A stretch of 27,024 nt of DNA from Firmicutes bacterium UBA6132 (GTDB lineage Bacteria > Bacillota_A > Clostridia > Tissierellales > Sedimentibacteraceae): contig DIVM01000128.1 in NCBI GenBank assembly GCA_002435835.1, positions 1 to 27,024 on the forward strand. Reading direction: 5' to 3'. A program made the position numbers and the translations under genes. How positions within the stretch are numbered: the first letter of the stretch is position 1; each line of letters begins with the position of its first letter. This document shows positions 1 through 8,141 of the stretch, piece after piece. Under the pieces are notes generated by a model that saw nothing but the letters and a program-made list of their open reading frames with translations, ran no database searches and had not been told where the DNA came from.

Positions 1-1479
1 GCTCATTATGGAAAATACATACCAGGTTTACTTGGTCATAGAGGATATTCCTGGTCTAAAATTCTAAGTTATATGATTGGGATGGATGCGATTTTTAGTA
101 CCCCTATGAATGCATCCGCTACAATGGTATTTTTATTTGTTGTATTTGGAGCATTTTTACAAGTAACCGGATCCGGTAAGTTTTTCATAGATTTAGCTTT
201 AAGCATATCTGGTTCTAAGCGTGGTGGACCTGCTAAAGTTGCAGTTATATCAAGTGCACTATTTGGTACAGTATCAGGTAACTCAGTAGCTAATGTAGTA
301 TCTACAGGTTCTTTTACAATCCCTATGATGAAATCTATTGGTTATCGCCCTGCATTTGCAGCCGCCGTTGAAGCTACTGCTTCGACTGGTGGACAAATCA
401 TGCCGCCAATTTTAGGTTCAGCTGCCTTTATAATGGCACAATTAGTTGGAGTACCATATATGACTATAGTCAAAGCGTCCATAATACCGGCAATATTATA
501 TTTTTATACGGTATTTCTTATGGTTGATTTAGAAGCTGTAAAGTATAATCTTAAAGGTATGCCGAAGGAAGAACTTCCTGAATTTAAAAGGATTATCGTA
601 AAAGAAGGATATCTTATACTCCCTCTTATAGTATTAATTTATGTGCTTTCAGTTCTGGGAGCTAGTCCAATCAGAGCTGCTATATGGGGAATTATTACAG
701 CTATTGCAGTGACATACTTAAAAAAAGAAACAAGAATTGGAGTTAAGGGAATCTTAAATGCTCTGTACAAAGGTGCTATATCCTCAGTAAGTATTATTGC
801 CGCTTGCGGAACTGCTGGAATAGTAGTAGGAGTTATAAATTTGACAGGAACTGGTCTAAAATTTGCAAGCGCAATTATGTCACTTTCAATGGGAATTTTA
901 CCATTAGCGTTAGTACTAACAATGATTGCAAGTACTATTTTGGGTATGGGTCTGCCTACAACTGCTTCATATCTAATATGTGCTGCTGTTACAGCGCCTG
1001 CTCTTGTACAAATGGGGTTAAGTAATTTGGCTGCACATATGTTTGTATTTTATTTCGCATGTATCTCAGCTATAACACCTCCTGTTGCCTTAGCTGCTTA
1101 TGCTGGCGCTGGAATTGCAAAAGCAAAGCCAATGGAGGTTGGATTTATTGCATGTAAGATAGGAATTTCTGCCTTCATAATTCCGTTTATGTTTGCCTAT
1201 GGTCCAACGTTGTTATGGCAAGGATCCTTTGTTTCTATACTTACGACGGCATTGACTGCTTTGGTAGGAGCTACTATGCTTTCATTCGGACTACAAGGAA
1301 CTATTATGAATATGAAGATTAACATTATTGAGAGTATAGTGCTATGTGCAGTTTCATTGTTACTTATCAAACCTGGGTTAACTACTGATATTGCTGGGTT
1401 GGTTACAAGTATTGCTATTATTGCATTTGTCTATATGAGAAGCAAGAGAAACAAAAAGTCTATAAAAGTATCTGAGTAA
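1..1479 (+). CDS. TRAP transporter fused permease (4TM/12TM, TAXI type), 5' end outside window
   Basis: Membrane permease of a tripartite ATP-independent periplasmic transporter, importing an organic acid (probably a C4-dicarboxylate) with a cation gradient and a TAXI-type solute-binding protein. The reading frame is open from base 1, and the residues before the first internal ATG at 73 (YGKYIPGLLGHRGYS) already match the family, so that ATG is not the start. 492 residues are visible; fused permeases are usually longer than 600, so roughly the first quarter lies upstream. Hallmarks are GTVSGNSVANVVSTGSFTIP, STGGQIMPPILG, GLPTTASYL and ITPPVALAAYAGAGIAKAKP, with many hydrophobic helices. The fumarase remnant and malic enzyme downstream suggest fumarate or malate as substrate, but the substrate is inferred from context only. 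Confidence 0.92.
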   Translation, partial: AHYGKYIPGLLGHRGYSWSKILSYMIGMDAIFSTPMNASATMVFLFVVFGAFLQVTGSGKFFIDLALSISGSKRGGPAKVAVISSALFGTVSGNSVANVVSTGSFTIPMMKSIGYRPAFAAAVEATASTGGQIMPPILGSAAFIMAQLVGVPYMTIVKASIIPAILYFYTVFLMVDLEAVKYNLKGMPKEELPEFKRIIVKEGYLILPLIVLIYVLSVLGASPIRAAIWGIITAIAVTYLKKETRIGVKGILNALYKGAISSVSIIAACGTAGIVVGVINLTGTGLKFASAIMSLSMGILPLALVLTMIASTILGMGLPTTASYLICAAVTAPALVQMGLSNLAAHMFVFYFACISAITPPVALAAYAGAGIAKAKPMEVGFIACKIGISAFIIPFMFAYGPTLLWQGSFVSILTTALTALVGATMLSFGLQGTIMNMKINIIESIVLCAVSLLLIKPGLTTDIAGLVTSIAIIAFVYMRSKRNKKSIKVSE

Positions 1480-1530
1480 AATTTAGCTTTAAACTCATTT
1501 AGGTTTGTGGGTTAATAAATATGGGCTATA

Positions 1531-2407
1531 AAATGGAAAGAGATACTATTAAAAGATACTTTAAATAGATTAGAGGTGGAGAATAAAGGTATAATTAAAA
1601 CTGGTAGAACACATTTGCAAGATGCAGTACCAATAGCATTTTCGCAAGAAATTAGTGGTTGGAAACATTGTTAGTAAAAGGAGAACAAAACATTTAACAA
1701 TCTTTAGAAGGTTTAAGGGAACTTGCATTGGGAGCAACTGCAGTAGGAACTGGATTAAATGCTCATAAGGACTTTGGAAAATTAGCTGCAAAAGAAATTA
1801 GTTCATTATTAGATACAAACTTTAATTCTGCAGAAAATAAATTTCATTCCCTTACTATCTTGGATGGCTTAGTATTTGCACATGGCTTCCTTAAAGCTTT
1901 AGAGGCAGATTTAATGAAAATTGCTAATGATGTGAGATGGCTTGCAAGTGGACATAGATCTGGCATAGAAGAAATATTTATCCCAAAAAATGAACCGGGT
2001 AGTTCAATTATGCCAGGGAAAGTGAATCCAACACAATGTGAAGCGCTTACAATGGTAGTATGCCAAGTCATGGCAAATGATACTGCAATTTCTTTTGGAG
2101 CTTCATAAGGTAATTTCCAACCTTTTTACCTATGACCATTTATAATTTCTTGCAATCAGTTAGATTATTATCTGATGCAATTACTTCATTTAATAATAAT
2201 TGTATTGATGGGATTAAACCAAATATAGAGAAAATAAAAGAAAACTTAGATAAATCATTGATGTTAGTTACGGGTTTAAATCCATTCATAGGATATGAAA
2301 AAGCTGCGGTGATAGCTAAAACAGCACATAACAAAGGTATTCATTTAAAAGAAGCAGAATTTGATAAAATTATAAACCCGAAGAAATGGTATAATTTGGA
2401 GGAATAA
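1531..2407 (+). pseudogene. fumC: Class II fumarate hydratase, decayed (fumC-type)
   Basis: Remnant of a class II fumarase, which hydrates fumarate to malate. Three collinear pieces in different frames match the family: 1531-1674 (GIIKTGRTHLQDAVPIAF, ending in TAG), 1677-2108 ([16 protein letters not shown], then the signature [11 protein letters not shown] and TQCEALTMV, ending in TAA where a Gln codon is expected in GASQGNF) and 2132-2407 ([14 protein letters not shown] to [11 protein letters not shown]). A TAA at about 1701 interrupts the second piece. A few codons are deleted near 2120, and about ten residues are missing before EFDKI. The N-terminal third of a normal ~460-residue enzyme is absent. 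TQCEA and GTGLN favour fumarase over aspartate ammonia-lyase. The last stop overlaps the malic enzyme start (TAATG), so the original genes were tightly coupled. Confidence 0.88.
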
Positions 2408-3600
2408 TGAATAATAATATAGCCTTAGAAAAACACCTTGAATGGAAAGGTAAAATAGAGATAATATCAAGAACTAGGTTAGATACAATAGAGAATCTAT
2501 CTATAGCATACACACCTGGTGTAGCAATACCCTGTTTAGAAATTGCAAAAGATGAAGATAAGGTTTATGATCTAACAAGAAAACATAATTTAGTAGCTGT
2601 AATTACCGATGGAACATCAGTATTAGGATTAGGTGATATAGGACCTAGTGCTGCAATGCCAGTTATGGAAGGTAAATGTGTTTTATTTAAAGAGTTCGCA
2701 GACATAGATGCCTTTCCAATATGCATAAATTCTAAAGATGTTGACGAAATTGTTAATACGATTGCCCTTATATCTAAAAGCTTTGGTGGCATCAATTTGG
2801 AAGATATATCAGCACCTAGATGTTTTGAAGTCGAAAAAAGATTGAAGGAAATATGTGACATACCAGTTTTTCATGATGACCAGCATGGTACAGCAATTAT
2901 TACATGTGCAGCTATGATAAACGCAGCAAAAGTTGTAGGCAAAAATAAAAAGGATATGAATATAGTTGTTAATGGTTCAGGAGCGGCCGGTATAGCAGTA
3001 ACAAAATTACTTATTGATATGGGATTTGTAAATGTCATAATATGTGACTCTAAAGGTGTAATAAATGGAAATGATATTAACTTAAACAGCATAAAATCCG
3101 AAATAGCTAAAATAACTAATAAAAACAACTTAAAAGGAAGTCTAAAAGAAGTATTGGTTGGAGCAGACGCATTTATTGGAGTATCTAGACCAAATCTTAT
3201 AACAGCAGAAGTGGTTGCAACAATGGCAGAAAAAAGTATAATAATGGCAATGGCAAATCCTATACCGGAAATAATGCCTAAAGAAGCTAAAAAAGGTGGA
3301 GCATTAGTAGTAGGCACTGGACGTTCAGATTTTCCTAATCAAATTAATAATCTTTCTGCATTCCCAGGAGTTTTTAAAGGAGCTTTAAGGGTTAGGGCAA
3401 AGGAGATAACTAACTCAATGAAAATAGAAGCAGCATTAGCTATTGCTAATATGGTTCCAGGAGAATCTTTATCTCCTAATAATATACTACCAAATCCTCT
3501 TGATAAGAGAATCGCAGAGGTAGTTGCGAATGCTGTAGCTAAGGAAGCTATAAGAATTGGTGTAGCAAGAGTGCAAACATGCCGGTCATTAACTTATTAA
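2407..3600 (+). CDS. NAD(P)-dependent malic enzyme (malate oxidoreductase, decarboxylating)
   Basis: Oxidative decarboxylation of malate to pyruvate and CO2 in the cytoplasm. At 397 residues it has the length of the short bacterial form. Visible motifs: YTPGVA with the catalytic Tyr35, ITDGTSVLGLGDIGP (67-80), the catalytic Lys90 in MEGK, the metal-binding Glu132-Asp133, DDQHGTA (157-163) and the dinucleotide-binding NGSGAAGIA (189-197). The start is fixed by GGAGG just upstream and the TAATG overlap with the fumarase remnant. With the TRAP permease it forms an uptake-to-pyruvate route for malate. Cofactor preference (NAD or NADP) cannot be read by eye. The last residues (VQTCRSLTY) look unusual for the family but do not affect the fold motifs. 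Confidence 0.95.
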   Translation: MNNNIALEKHLEWKGKIEIISRTRLDTIENLSIAYTPGVAIPCLEIAKDEDKVYDLTRKHNLVAVITDGTSVLGLGDIGPSAAMPVMEGKCVLFKEFADIDAFPICINSKDVDEIVNTIALISKSFGGINLEDISAPRCFEVEKRLKEICDIPVFHDDQHGTAIITCAAMINAAKVVGKNKKDMNIVVNGSGAAGIAVTKLLIDMGFVNVIICDSKGVINGNDINLNSIKSEIAKITNKNNLKGSLKEVLVGADAFIGVSRPNLITAEVVATMAEKSIIMAMANPIPEIMPKEAKKGGALVVGTGRSDFPNQINNLSAFPGVFKGALRVRAKEITNSMKIEAALAIANMVPGESLSPNNILPNPLDKRIAEVVANAVAKEAIRIGVARVQTCRSLTY

Positions 3601-3633
3601 ATTATTCTGATCTTAATATTTCAATGTTTTCAA

Positions 3634-3666
3634 CCATTGAAAGAAAATCATTTGAACTTTCAATGG
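3634..3666. other. Stem-loop downstream of malic enzyme
   Basis: CCATTGAAAG at 3634-3643 is the exact reverse complement of CTTTCAATGG at 3657-3666, giving a 10-bp stem with a 13-nt loop. There is no following T-run, so it is not a standard terminator. It may stabilise the 3' end of the malic enzyme transcript. Confidence 0.5.
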
Positions 3667-3794
3667 AACTTTAGAAATTTAGAAGAGCTCCACACCTTGT
3701 AAATTTCAAATGGTATATGCGAGAACTTTAACAATTAAAAATAAAATTAAATAGACCCCAAATGACCAATGTCACTAAGTTAATAAATGAGTTG

Positions 3795-3837
3795 AAAGAA
3801 CAGAGTATTTTAAGATGCCCTGTTCTTTTTTGTTTTT
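3795..3837 (+). terminator. Intrinsic terminator after the TRAP/malic enzyme cluster
   Basis: AAAGAACAG (3795-3803) pairs with CTGTTCTTT (3820-3828), followed by an almost uninterrupted T tract to 3837. It is the first convincing terminator downstream of the malic enzyme and probably ends the cluster. Confidence 0.75.
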
Positions 3838-4054
3838 TAAAAAAACATATGATAATCTTATAAAATATGTGGCACAGCCCCTTAGACTTTTCTATATCTG
3901 ATTTTAAAATGACACTTGTTTAATATCTTTATTTTCATTGAGTTGTTTGATTAATTCTTTATTCTGATATTTATATTTAAATAAATATTTATAAATATAA
4001 AATAAACCTTAATATTATCCAAGTTAAAAATATAAGGATTTCTATTGTTAAAAG
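3838..4054. other. AT-rich spacer, no gene seen
   Basis: No reading frame with a credible start and ribosome site, and no RNA gene, was found between the terminator and the IS66 end. The stretch is strongly AT-rich. Confidence 0.5.
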
Positions 4055-4492
4055 GTAAGCGTCAAACCTGTCGGTATATTTACAGGAAAAATATAAAATG
4101 AGATAATACTCCAATGAAGTCCAATTAGAGATAGTTGGAGATCGTAATAGACTAAGAAAGTCGAAAGGAGTATAACTCATGAACATGAAGAAGATTATCC
4201 ATGCGATGAATCAACAGAAGTGGTCGCAAATTATCAGGAATGCAGAAGCAGCGTGGAATCCTGCAGTTAAATGGTGTGCTGATAATGATATAAATATAAA
4301 AACATTCTACTACTTGTTGTATGTTTTGCATTAAGGCTGGATACAAGTGAATTTAGTTTTGGTTACATTGCAAATTGGAGCAGTGGTAGGGAGTTAATTG
4401 AGTTGAAAAGCTCAATTGTGATTATTAAAAAGTTGAGCAAGAAAATTTTGAACAGAATAACAAGTATAAACAATTTAGAACTAACAGCATAA
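4055..4492 (+). mobile_element. Decayed IS66-family element, left end plus accessory ORF remnant
   Basis: The bases from 4055 (GTAAGCGTCAAACCTGTCGG) have the form of an IS66-family terminal inverted repeat. They lie about 120 bp ahead of an ORF resembling the first IS66 accessory gene, which is the usual IS66 layout. No matching right terminal repeat (GGTTTGACGCTTAC) was found downstream, and no tnpB or tnpC transposase gene is present, so only the left part remains. The assignment rests on the end sequence and the layout as remembered for the family. Confidence 0.7.
4179..4492 (+). pseudogene. IS66 accessory protein TnpA-like, frameshifted
   Basis: From ATG 4179, after AAAGGAG, 51 residues are open to TAA 4332. 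The stretch QQKWSQIIRNAE followed by AVKWCADNDINIKTFYYL matches the helix-turn-helix N-terminus of IS66 OrfA/TnpA, which typically reads W..II..c..S...v..WC..N.I....YYYWL. Shifting frame near 4330 continues an open frame (ALRLDTSEFSFGYIANW to ELTA, TAA 4490-4492) with a beta-rich tail of the right size. The gene is therefore probably one ancestral ORF broken by a single indel and lacks its transposase partners. Confidence 0.7.
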
Positions 4493-4520
4493 AAGTAGTG
4501 AATAAAGGTCCACTACTTTA
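4492..4520 (+). terminator. Hairpin after the IS66 remnant
   Basis: AAAGTAGTG and CACTACTTT form a 9-bp stem around a 10-nt loop, directly overlapping the end of the IS66 ORF remnant. The T-run is short, so termination is possible but unproven. Confidence 0.45.
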
Positions 4521-4528
4521 TATATGGT

Positions 4529-4558
4529 ATTTAATGACGTAAAATTACGTCATTAAAT
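4529..4558. repeat. Perfect 14-bp inverted repeat with 2-nt centre
   Basis: ATTTAATGACGTAA (4529-4542) is followed after two bases by its exact reverse complement TTACGTCATTAAAT (4545-4558). There is no T tract. It could be a protein-binding operator or the junction of an element. Confidence 0.8.
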
Positions 4559-4707
4559 GGAAAAAAATTCAAATCATTATCTTGTCTGAAAACAGCTTTT
4601 CCTAATAAATTTATTGTAAAATGAAGTTAATGTCGCAAAATGCAGATTTTGTTCATAATAATTAGGTTATTAAATCGGGTAACACAAAAAATATACAAGC
4701 ATATACT
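4559..4707. other. Spacer before the long direct repeat, nothing recognised
   Basis: AT-rich sequence with short frames only. It separates the IS66 remnant and palindrome from the first long direct repeat. Confidence 0.4.
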
Positions 4708-4803
4708 ATTGTTGCCTTTAATAAAGGCGAGCGAAGATAATATAAGTTAATATCAGAGAGAAGCCAGAGTTATTTCAACTCTGGTCATTCTTATAAATAA
4801 TTG

Positions 4804-4832
4804 TTTCCATAAAATAGAAAATGTAGTATAAT
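4804..4832 (+). promoter_or_regulatory. Promoter-like site inside direct repeat A
   Basis: TTTCCA and TATAAT are separated by 17 bases. The same boxes and spacing are kept in copy B (10820-10848) despite divergence around them, which suggests function at least in the ancestor. Confidence 0.5.
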
Positions 4833-4880
4833 GTAGAAAAATGCTTATAAGAGTATTATCAAAGAACTCTAATAAGATGT

Positions 4881-4991
4881 ATGACTGAGGAAGAACGTAA
4901 CAATTGGATAATAGAAGTTGGTGATTACATAAAAGCAAATTTATATAGCAGATGTAAACCTCTATTACAAGGTTACCAATACATTCATTGA
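4881..4991 (+). pseudogene. Short frame conserved between the two direct repeats, possible broken N-terminus
   Basis: 36 residues beginning MTEEERNNWIIEVGDYIKAN. The equivalent in copy B (from 10896) begins MTKEDRNNWIIEVDDYIKAN, then hits a stop after 20 residues where copy A has a Tyr codon. The differences are conservative (E/K, E/D, G/D), as expected if both descend from a real protein. Further on, another frame keeps NSCKLRINN in both copies. I do not recognise the family. It may be the start of a gene that was lost, perhaps belonging to the transposon whose ATPase remnant follows copy B. Confidence 0.35.
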
Positions 4992-5029
4992 TATATTTGT
5001 AATAGTTGTAAATTACGGATTAACAATTG

Positions 5030-5340
5030 TTATTATATCGATATACAGGATTTTAATGGTTTATATAGTTACCTATTATAGCAATAATGGGAAGTTGAGA
5101 GTAGGTTTTTAATGAATTATTAATAGAGAACAGCTTGATAACGTAACTAATATGGTTTTCAGTGTGGTCATATTTTCGCCACCCCATAACCTTAGTACAC
5201 ATCCGACGACTACGCTAAACGCTCTCAAACTAGCAACTATTAGCGGATACAATAAAGCTCTGGAATAACAGAAACACAGAAATGTAACATTAAGTATAAA
5301 TACAATAACCAGTAAACAACAAAAGAAAGGACTTTAGATA
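5030..5340. other. Spacer upstream of the RloC-like gene, no gene seen
   Basis: No frame with a credible start. From about 5165 the composition shifts: it becomes less T-rich and richer in C and in CG steps (for example CATCCGACGACTACGC at 5202-5217). This may mark the edge of imported DNA that includes the following gene. Confidence 0.45.
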
Positions 5341-7929
5341 ATGTCGATTTATGAAGAAATTTTAAATTGGTCGCAAGGCAGGCAAGCATTTGTTCAAGAT
5401 GCACTAAGAAGACTTATCACATCATCAGCACTTACACAAAATGATATTGAAGAACTTGTTCAATTAGTGAAAAAAGAATGTGGCGACTCGACGATTACTA
5501 TAAATGCGATTCCGCTTGACAATACTCACATTCCTACAACAGCTGCAGTAAATGGAGATTATCCAAGATTAATTAGTCTTAGTAATCCAATAAACATTTG
5601 TGCTTTGCATAAACAAGGTAGTTTGCAGTTTTCTAATACGGGTTTGACTGTTGTTTATGGAAGTAATGGCTCTGGAAAATCAAGCTACTCACGTATTTTG
5701 AGAAAGCTTTGTTGGAGTAGAAATCCAAGCGTTACATTAATGAAAAACGTTTTTAATCCATCTGAAAGCCCACAACAAGTTGATTTTGATGTTGAAAGAA
5801 ATGGTGTAAATGTTCTATTTACTTGGACTGAAAACAGCCCAAGCAACCCTATTCTCAATTCAATTTTTGTTTTTGATAGCGACTGTGGTAATGTTTACAT
5901 CAACAACGAAAATTCTACAGAATATAAACCTGTTGGAATTGATATTTTAGAAAAATTGATTTCAACTTATACAAGAATTAATAAAGAATTTGACTTGTCA
6001 ATTGCTCCATACAATACACCAAAACCTACATTACCACAAAATTTGCTTCAAACAAATGTAGCTCAATGGTATGGAACAATAGAAAATTTACAACATGCTG
6101 ATGTTGATTTGCAAATTCAATTCACCCAAACAGACACAGACAGAAAACAAGAACTTACAACCTTAACAACAGCCCAAAATCCTCAACAAAATATTATAAA
6201 CTTAACTAATCAACGAACACGAATTAACGCCTACACACAACAAATAGCACAAATTGAAGCATTATTCAACGAACAAAATATAAATGAATTAATAGGAAAT
6301 AGAAGAGCTTTTGAAAGCGTAAACCAAGCATATCAAATTGCTACAGCAGAACTACAAAATGTAAACACGTTAGAAGGGTTTGGAACAAATCCTTGGCGAA
6401 CATTGTGGGAGGCTGCAAAAAATTATGCCAATAGTTCAAATCTTTCCGACGGTCAAAATTTTCCGTCTTTAGTTTCATTGGAAAAATGCGTGTTATGTCA
6501 ACAAGAACTTGACGAAGCAGCACAACAAAGATTGACAACATTCAATCAATTTGTGTTAAATGATGTTTCTACACAGTTAAATTCAATTAACTCAACAATT
6601 CAGCAAAAAATAGACTCATACAACTTATTAGTCGTTCCGCCAATTGAAAATCTTGCAGAATTAGACCAATTAATACTAAATTTTAGAGACAACTATAATG
6701 AGTTTTTTAATTCGATCGCTACATTCAGAAGTTCAGTTATTGCATTTTTGTACAACGGTGGTGAATTAAACATCAATTTACAAACTCTGACACCAAGCAT
6801 AATGGCTATACTTTCAAGCATTGATTCAGAGATTGATAGGAACAACCAACTTTTGCAAAATAGAAATGCTTTAATTACCGAACTGAACGAACTTAACGCC
6901 AAAGAATTTTTATTCAACAACAAATCTACAATTCTTCAATACTTTGACGAGTTCGTTTACAAACAATGGATAATTCGGTGTCAATCGCAACTTGCAACAA
7001 CTGGAATATCACGAAAAATTGGCGAGTTAATGGTAGCCCAAGCCGTGAATTTGCAACACCAAGAATTTGTTTCACATCTTAACTTCTTCAATAGAGATTT
7101 AGCCAGTAAAGTTGAGATTTCAAGAACAAGAACAAGTCAAGGGCATACATATCAAAGATGTGGTTTAAATGGCATCGATGAATCAATAAATTCAATTATG
7201 AGTGAAGGCGAACAAAAAATTATTGCTTTATCAAACTTCTTAGCAGAATGTACTATTGATAGCCGTTTGAATACTATAATATTTGACGACCCTGTTACAT
7301 CTTTAGATATGGATTATAGAGACTTAATTGCAAGAAAAATTATTCAGTTATCACAAAACCGACAGATAGTAGTTTTCACTCACGACTTATCATTCTTGCG
7401 TTTGCTTATAGATACGCATAAAACAATTACAACAACAGATTGTAAAATAATTGGTATCGACAAATACAATGGTATAAGCGGCATTGTAACAGATGAAATT
7501 CCATACTTGGCTAAAAACGTTCAAGAAAGGATTGATTCAATTAAAAGAATTTTGAGTGAACACGATGCACTTGATTTGAATGATGCACACGGAAGAGAAA
7601 CCAAACTTGATTCGGCACGTAAAAGATTTCGAATGTTATTAGAGCGGTCTGTTGAAGAAGTTTTATCTAACAAAACCTATGAACGTTTTAGTAAAAACAT
7701 ACATTTAAAAAAAGGCAATTTATCAAGTTACATAGTTACTGAACAAGCAGACGTTGATTTTCTTTTAAATCTATTTAGTAGATATTCTATAACAGAGCAT
7801 GATGGAGGAACTTCAACAATTCCACAGCTACCAACTAAATCTGAAATTGAACTAGACATCAGAAGTTATTCAACTTGGAAAGGCACATTTAAGCATAAGT
7901 TGAGTACATTCCAAAAGACATACAATTAA
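5341..7929 (+). CDS. RloC-like SMC/ABC ATPase with zinc hook, predicted anti-phage effector
   Basis: 862-residue cytoplasmic ATPase of the AAA_13/RloC/PrrC group. RloC proteins couple an ABC head split by a Rad50-like coiled coil and zinc hook to a C-terminal tRNA anticodon nuclease. Seen here: Walker A GSNGSGKS (107-114), Gln-rich predicted coiled coil (about 250-340 and 400-520), hook CVLC (383-386), ABC signature SEGEQ (621-625), Walker B TIIFDDPVTSLD (645-656) and H-loop FTHD (679-682). After the head, about 170 residues contain R764-x3-E768 followed by H788 and H820, reminiscent of the PrrC/RloC Arg-Glu-His triad. That nuclease assignment is inference. GAAAGGA precedes the ATG. Arginine codons are often CGN, unlike nearby host genes, suggesting horizontal transfer. 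A Shedu gene follows after about 210 bp. Confidence 0.85.
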   Translation: MSIYEEILNWSQGRQAFVQDALRRLITSSALTQNDIEELVQLVKKECGDSTITINAIPLDNTHIPTTAAVNGDYPRLISLSNPINICALHKQGSLQFSNTGLTVVYGSNGSGKSSYSRILRKLCWSRNPSVTLMKNVFNPSESPQQVDFDVERNGVNVLFTWTENSPSNPILNSIFVFDSDCGNVYINNENSTEYKPVGIDILEKLISTYTRINKEFDLSIAPYNTPKPTLPQNLLQTNVAQWYGTIENLQHADVDLQIQFTQTDTDRKQELTTLTTAQNPQQNIINLTNQRTRINAYTQQIAQIEALFNEQNINELIGNRRAFESVNQAYQIATAELQNVNTLEGFGTNPWRTLWEAAKNYANSSNLSDGQNFPSLVSLEKCVLCQQELDEAAQQRLTTFNQFVLNDVSTQLNSINSTIQQKIDSYNLLVVPPIENLAELDQLILNFRDNYNEFFNSIATFRSSVIAFLYNGGELNINLQTLTPSIMAILSSIDSEIDRNNQLLQNRNALITELNELNAKEFLFNNKSTILQYFDEFVYKQWIIRCQSQLATTGISRKIGELMVAQAVNLQHQEFVSHLNFFNRDLASKVEISRTRTSQGHTYQRCGLNGIDESINSIMSEGEQKIIALSNFLAECTIDSRLNTIIFDDPVTSLDMDYRDLIARKIIQLSQNRQIVVFTHDLSFLRLLIDTHKTITTTDCKIIGIDKYNGISGIVTDEIPYLAKNVQERIDSIKRILSEHDALDLNDAHGRETKLDSARKRFRMLLERSVEEVLSNKTYERFSKNIHLKKGNLSSYIVTEQADVDFLLNLFSRYSITEHDGGTSTIPQLPTKSEIELDIRSYSTWKGTFKHKLSTFQKTYN

Positions 7930-8141
7930 AGAAGAAAAAAGATTGTTTGAGTAAATGTTTTCAAAGGTGAACTTCCCATTATGTTTATAATCTGAAACTG
8001 AGGTGTTTGTTTAAATTTATTTTCGTTATTACGGATATTTTATTACGTCACAATTGTATTAATTTACAAATATTATTATTTATTATAATACCGATAAATA
8101 GGAATTTGTAGTGGAAAAAAATTTTCAAAGGAATGATTATT

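Larger units (their letters stand above)
4708..5029 (+). repeat. Long direct repeat, copy A (left boundary of the defence island)
   Basis: About 320 bases aligning end to end with 10724-11042 in the same orientation, with scattered substitutions and small indels. The match begins at ATTGTTGCCTTT and ends at GGATTAACAATT. Both copies contain, in order, a CCAGAGTT/AACTCTGG hairpin (here 4764-4784), a promoter-like TTTCCA-17-TATAAT (4804-4832) and a short conserved frame from ATG 4881. No strong terminal inverted repeats are visible, only ATTGTT at the left end against AACAAT near the right end. Confidence 0.9.

Noticed and set aside
2871..3317. 148-residue minus-strand frame in the malic enzyme
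   Set aside because: It is antisense to the conserved NAD-binding region, with no start signal or family match.
3989..4346. Minus-strand frames across the IS66 end
   Set aside because: They are antisense to the TnpA-like remnant and its terminal repeat. The plus strand explains the sequence better.
4055..4492. Active IS66 insertion
   Set aside because: No right end, tnpB or tnpC is present, and the accessory ORF is frameshifted.
5341..7929. Rad50/SbcC repair ATPase
   Set aside because: At 862 residues with a short hook arm, no SbcD partner, and a C-terminal extension after the H-loop, it fits the RloC/AAA_13 defence group better.
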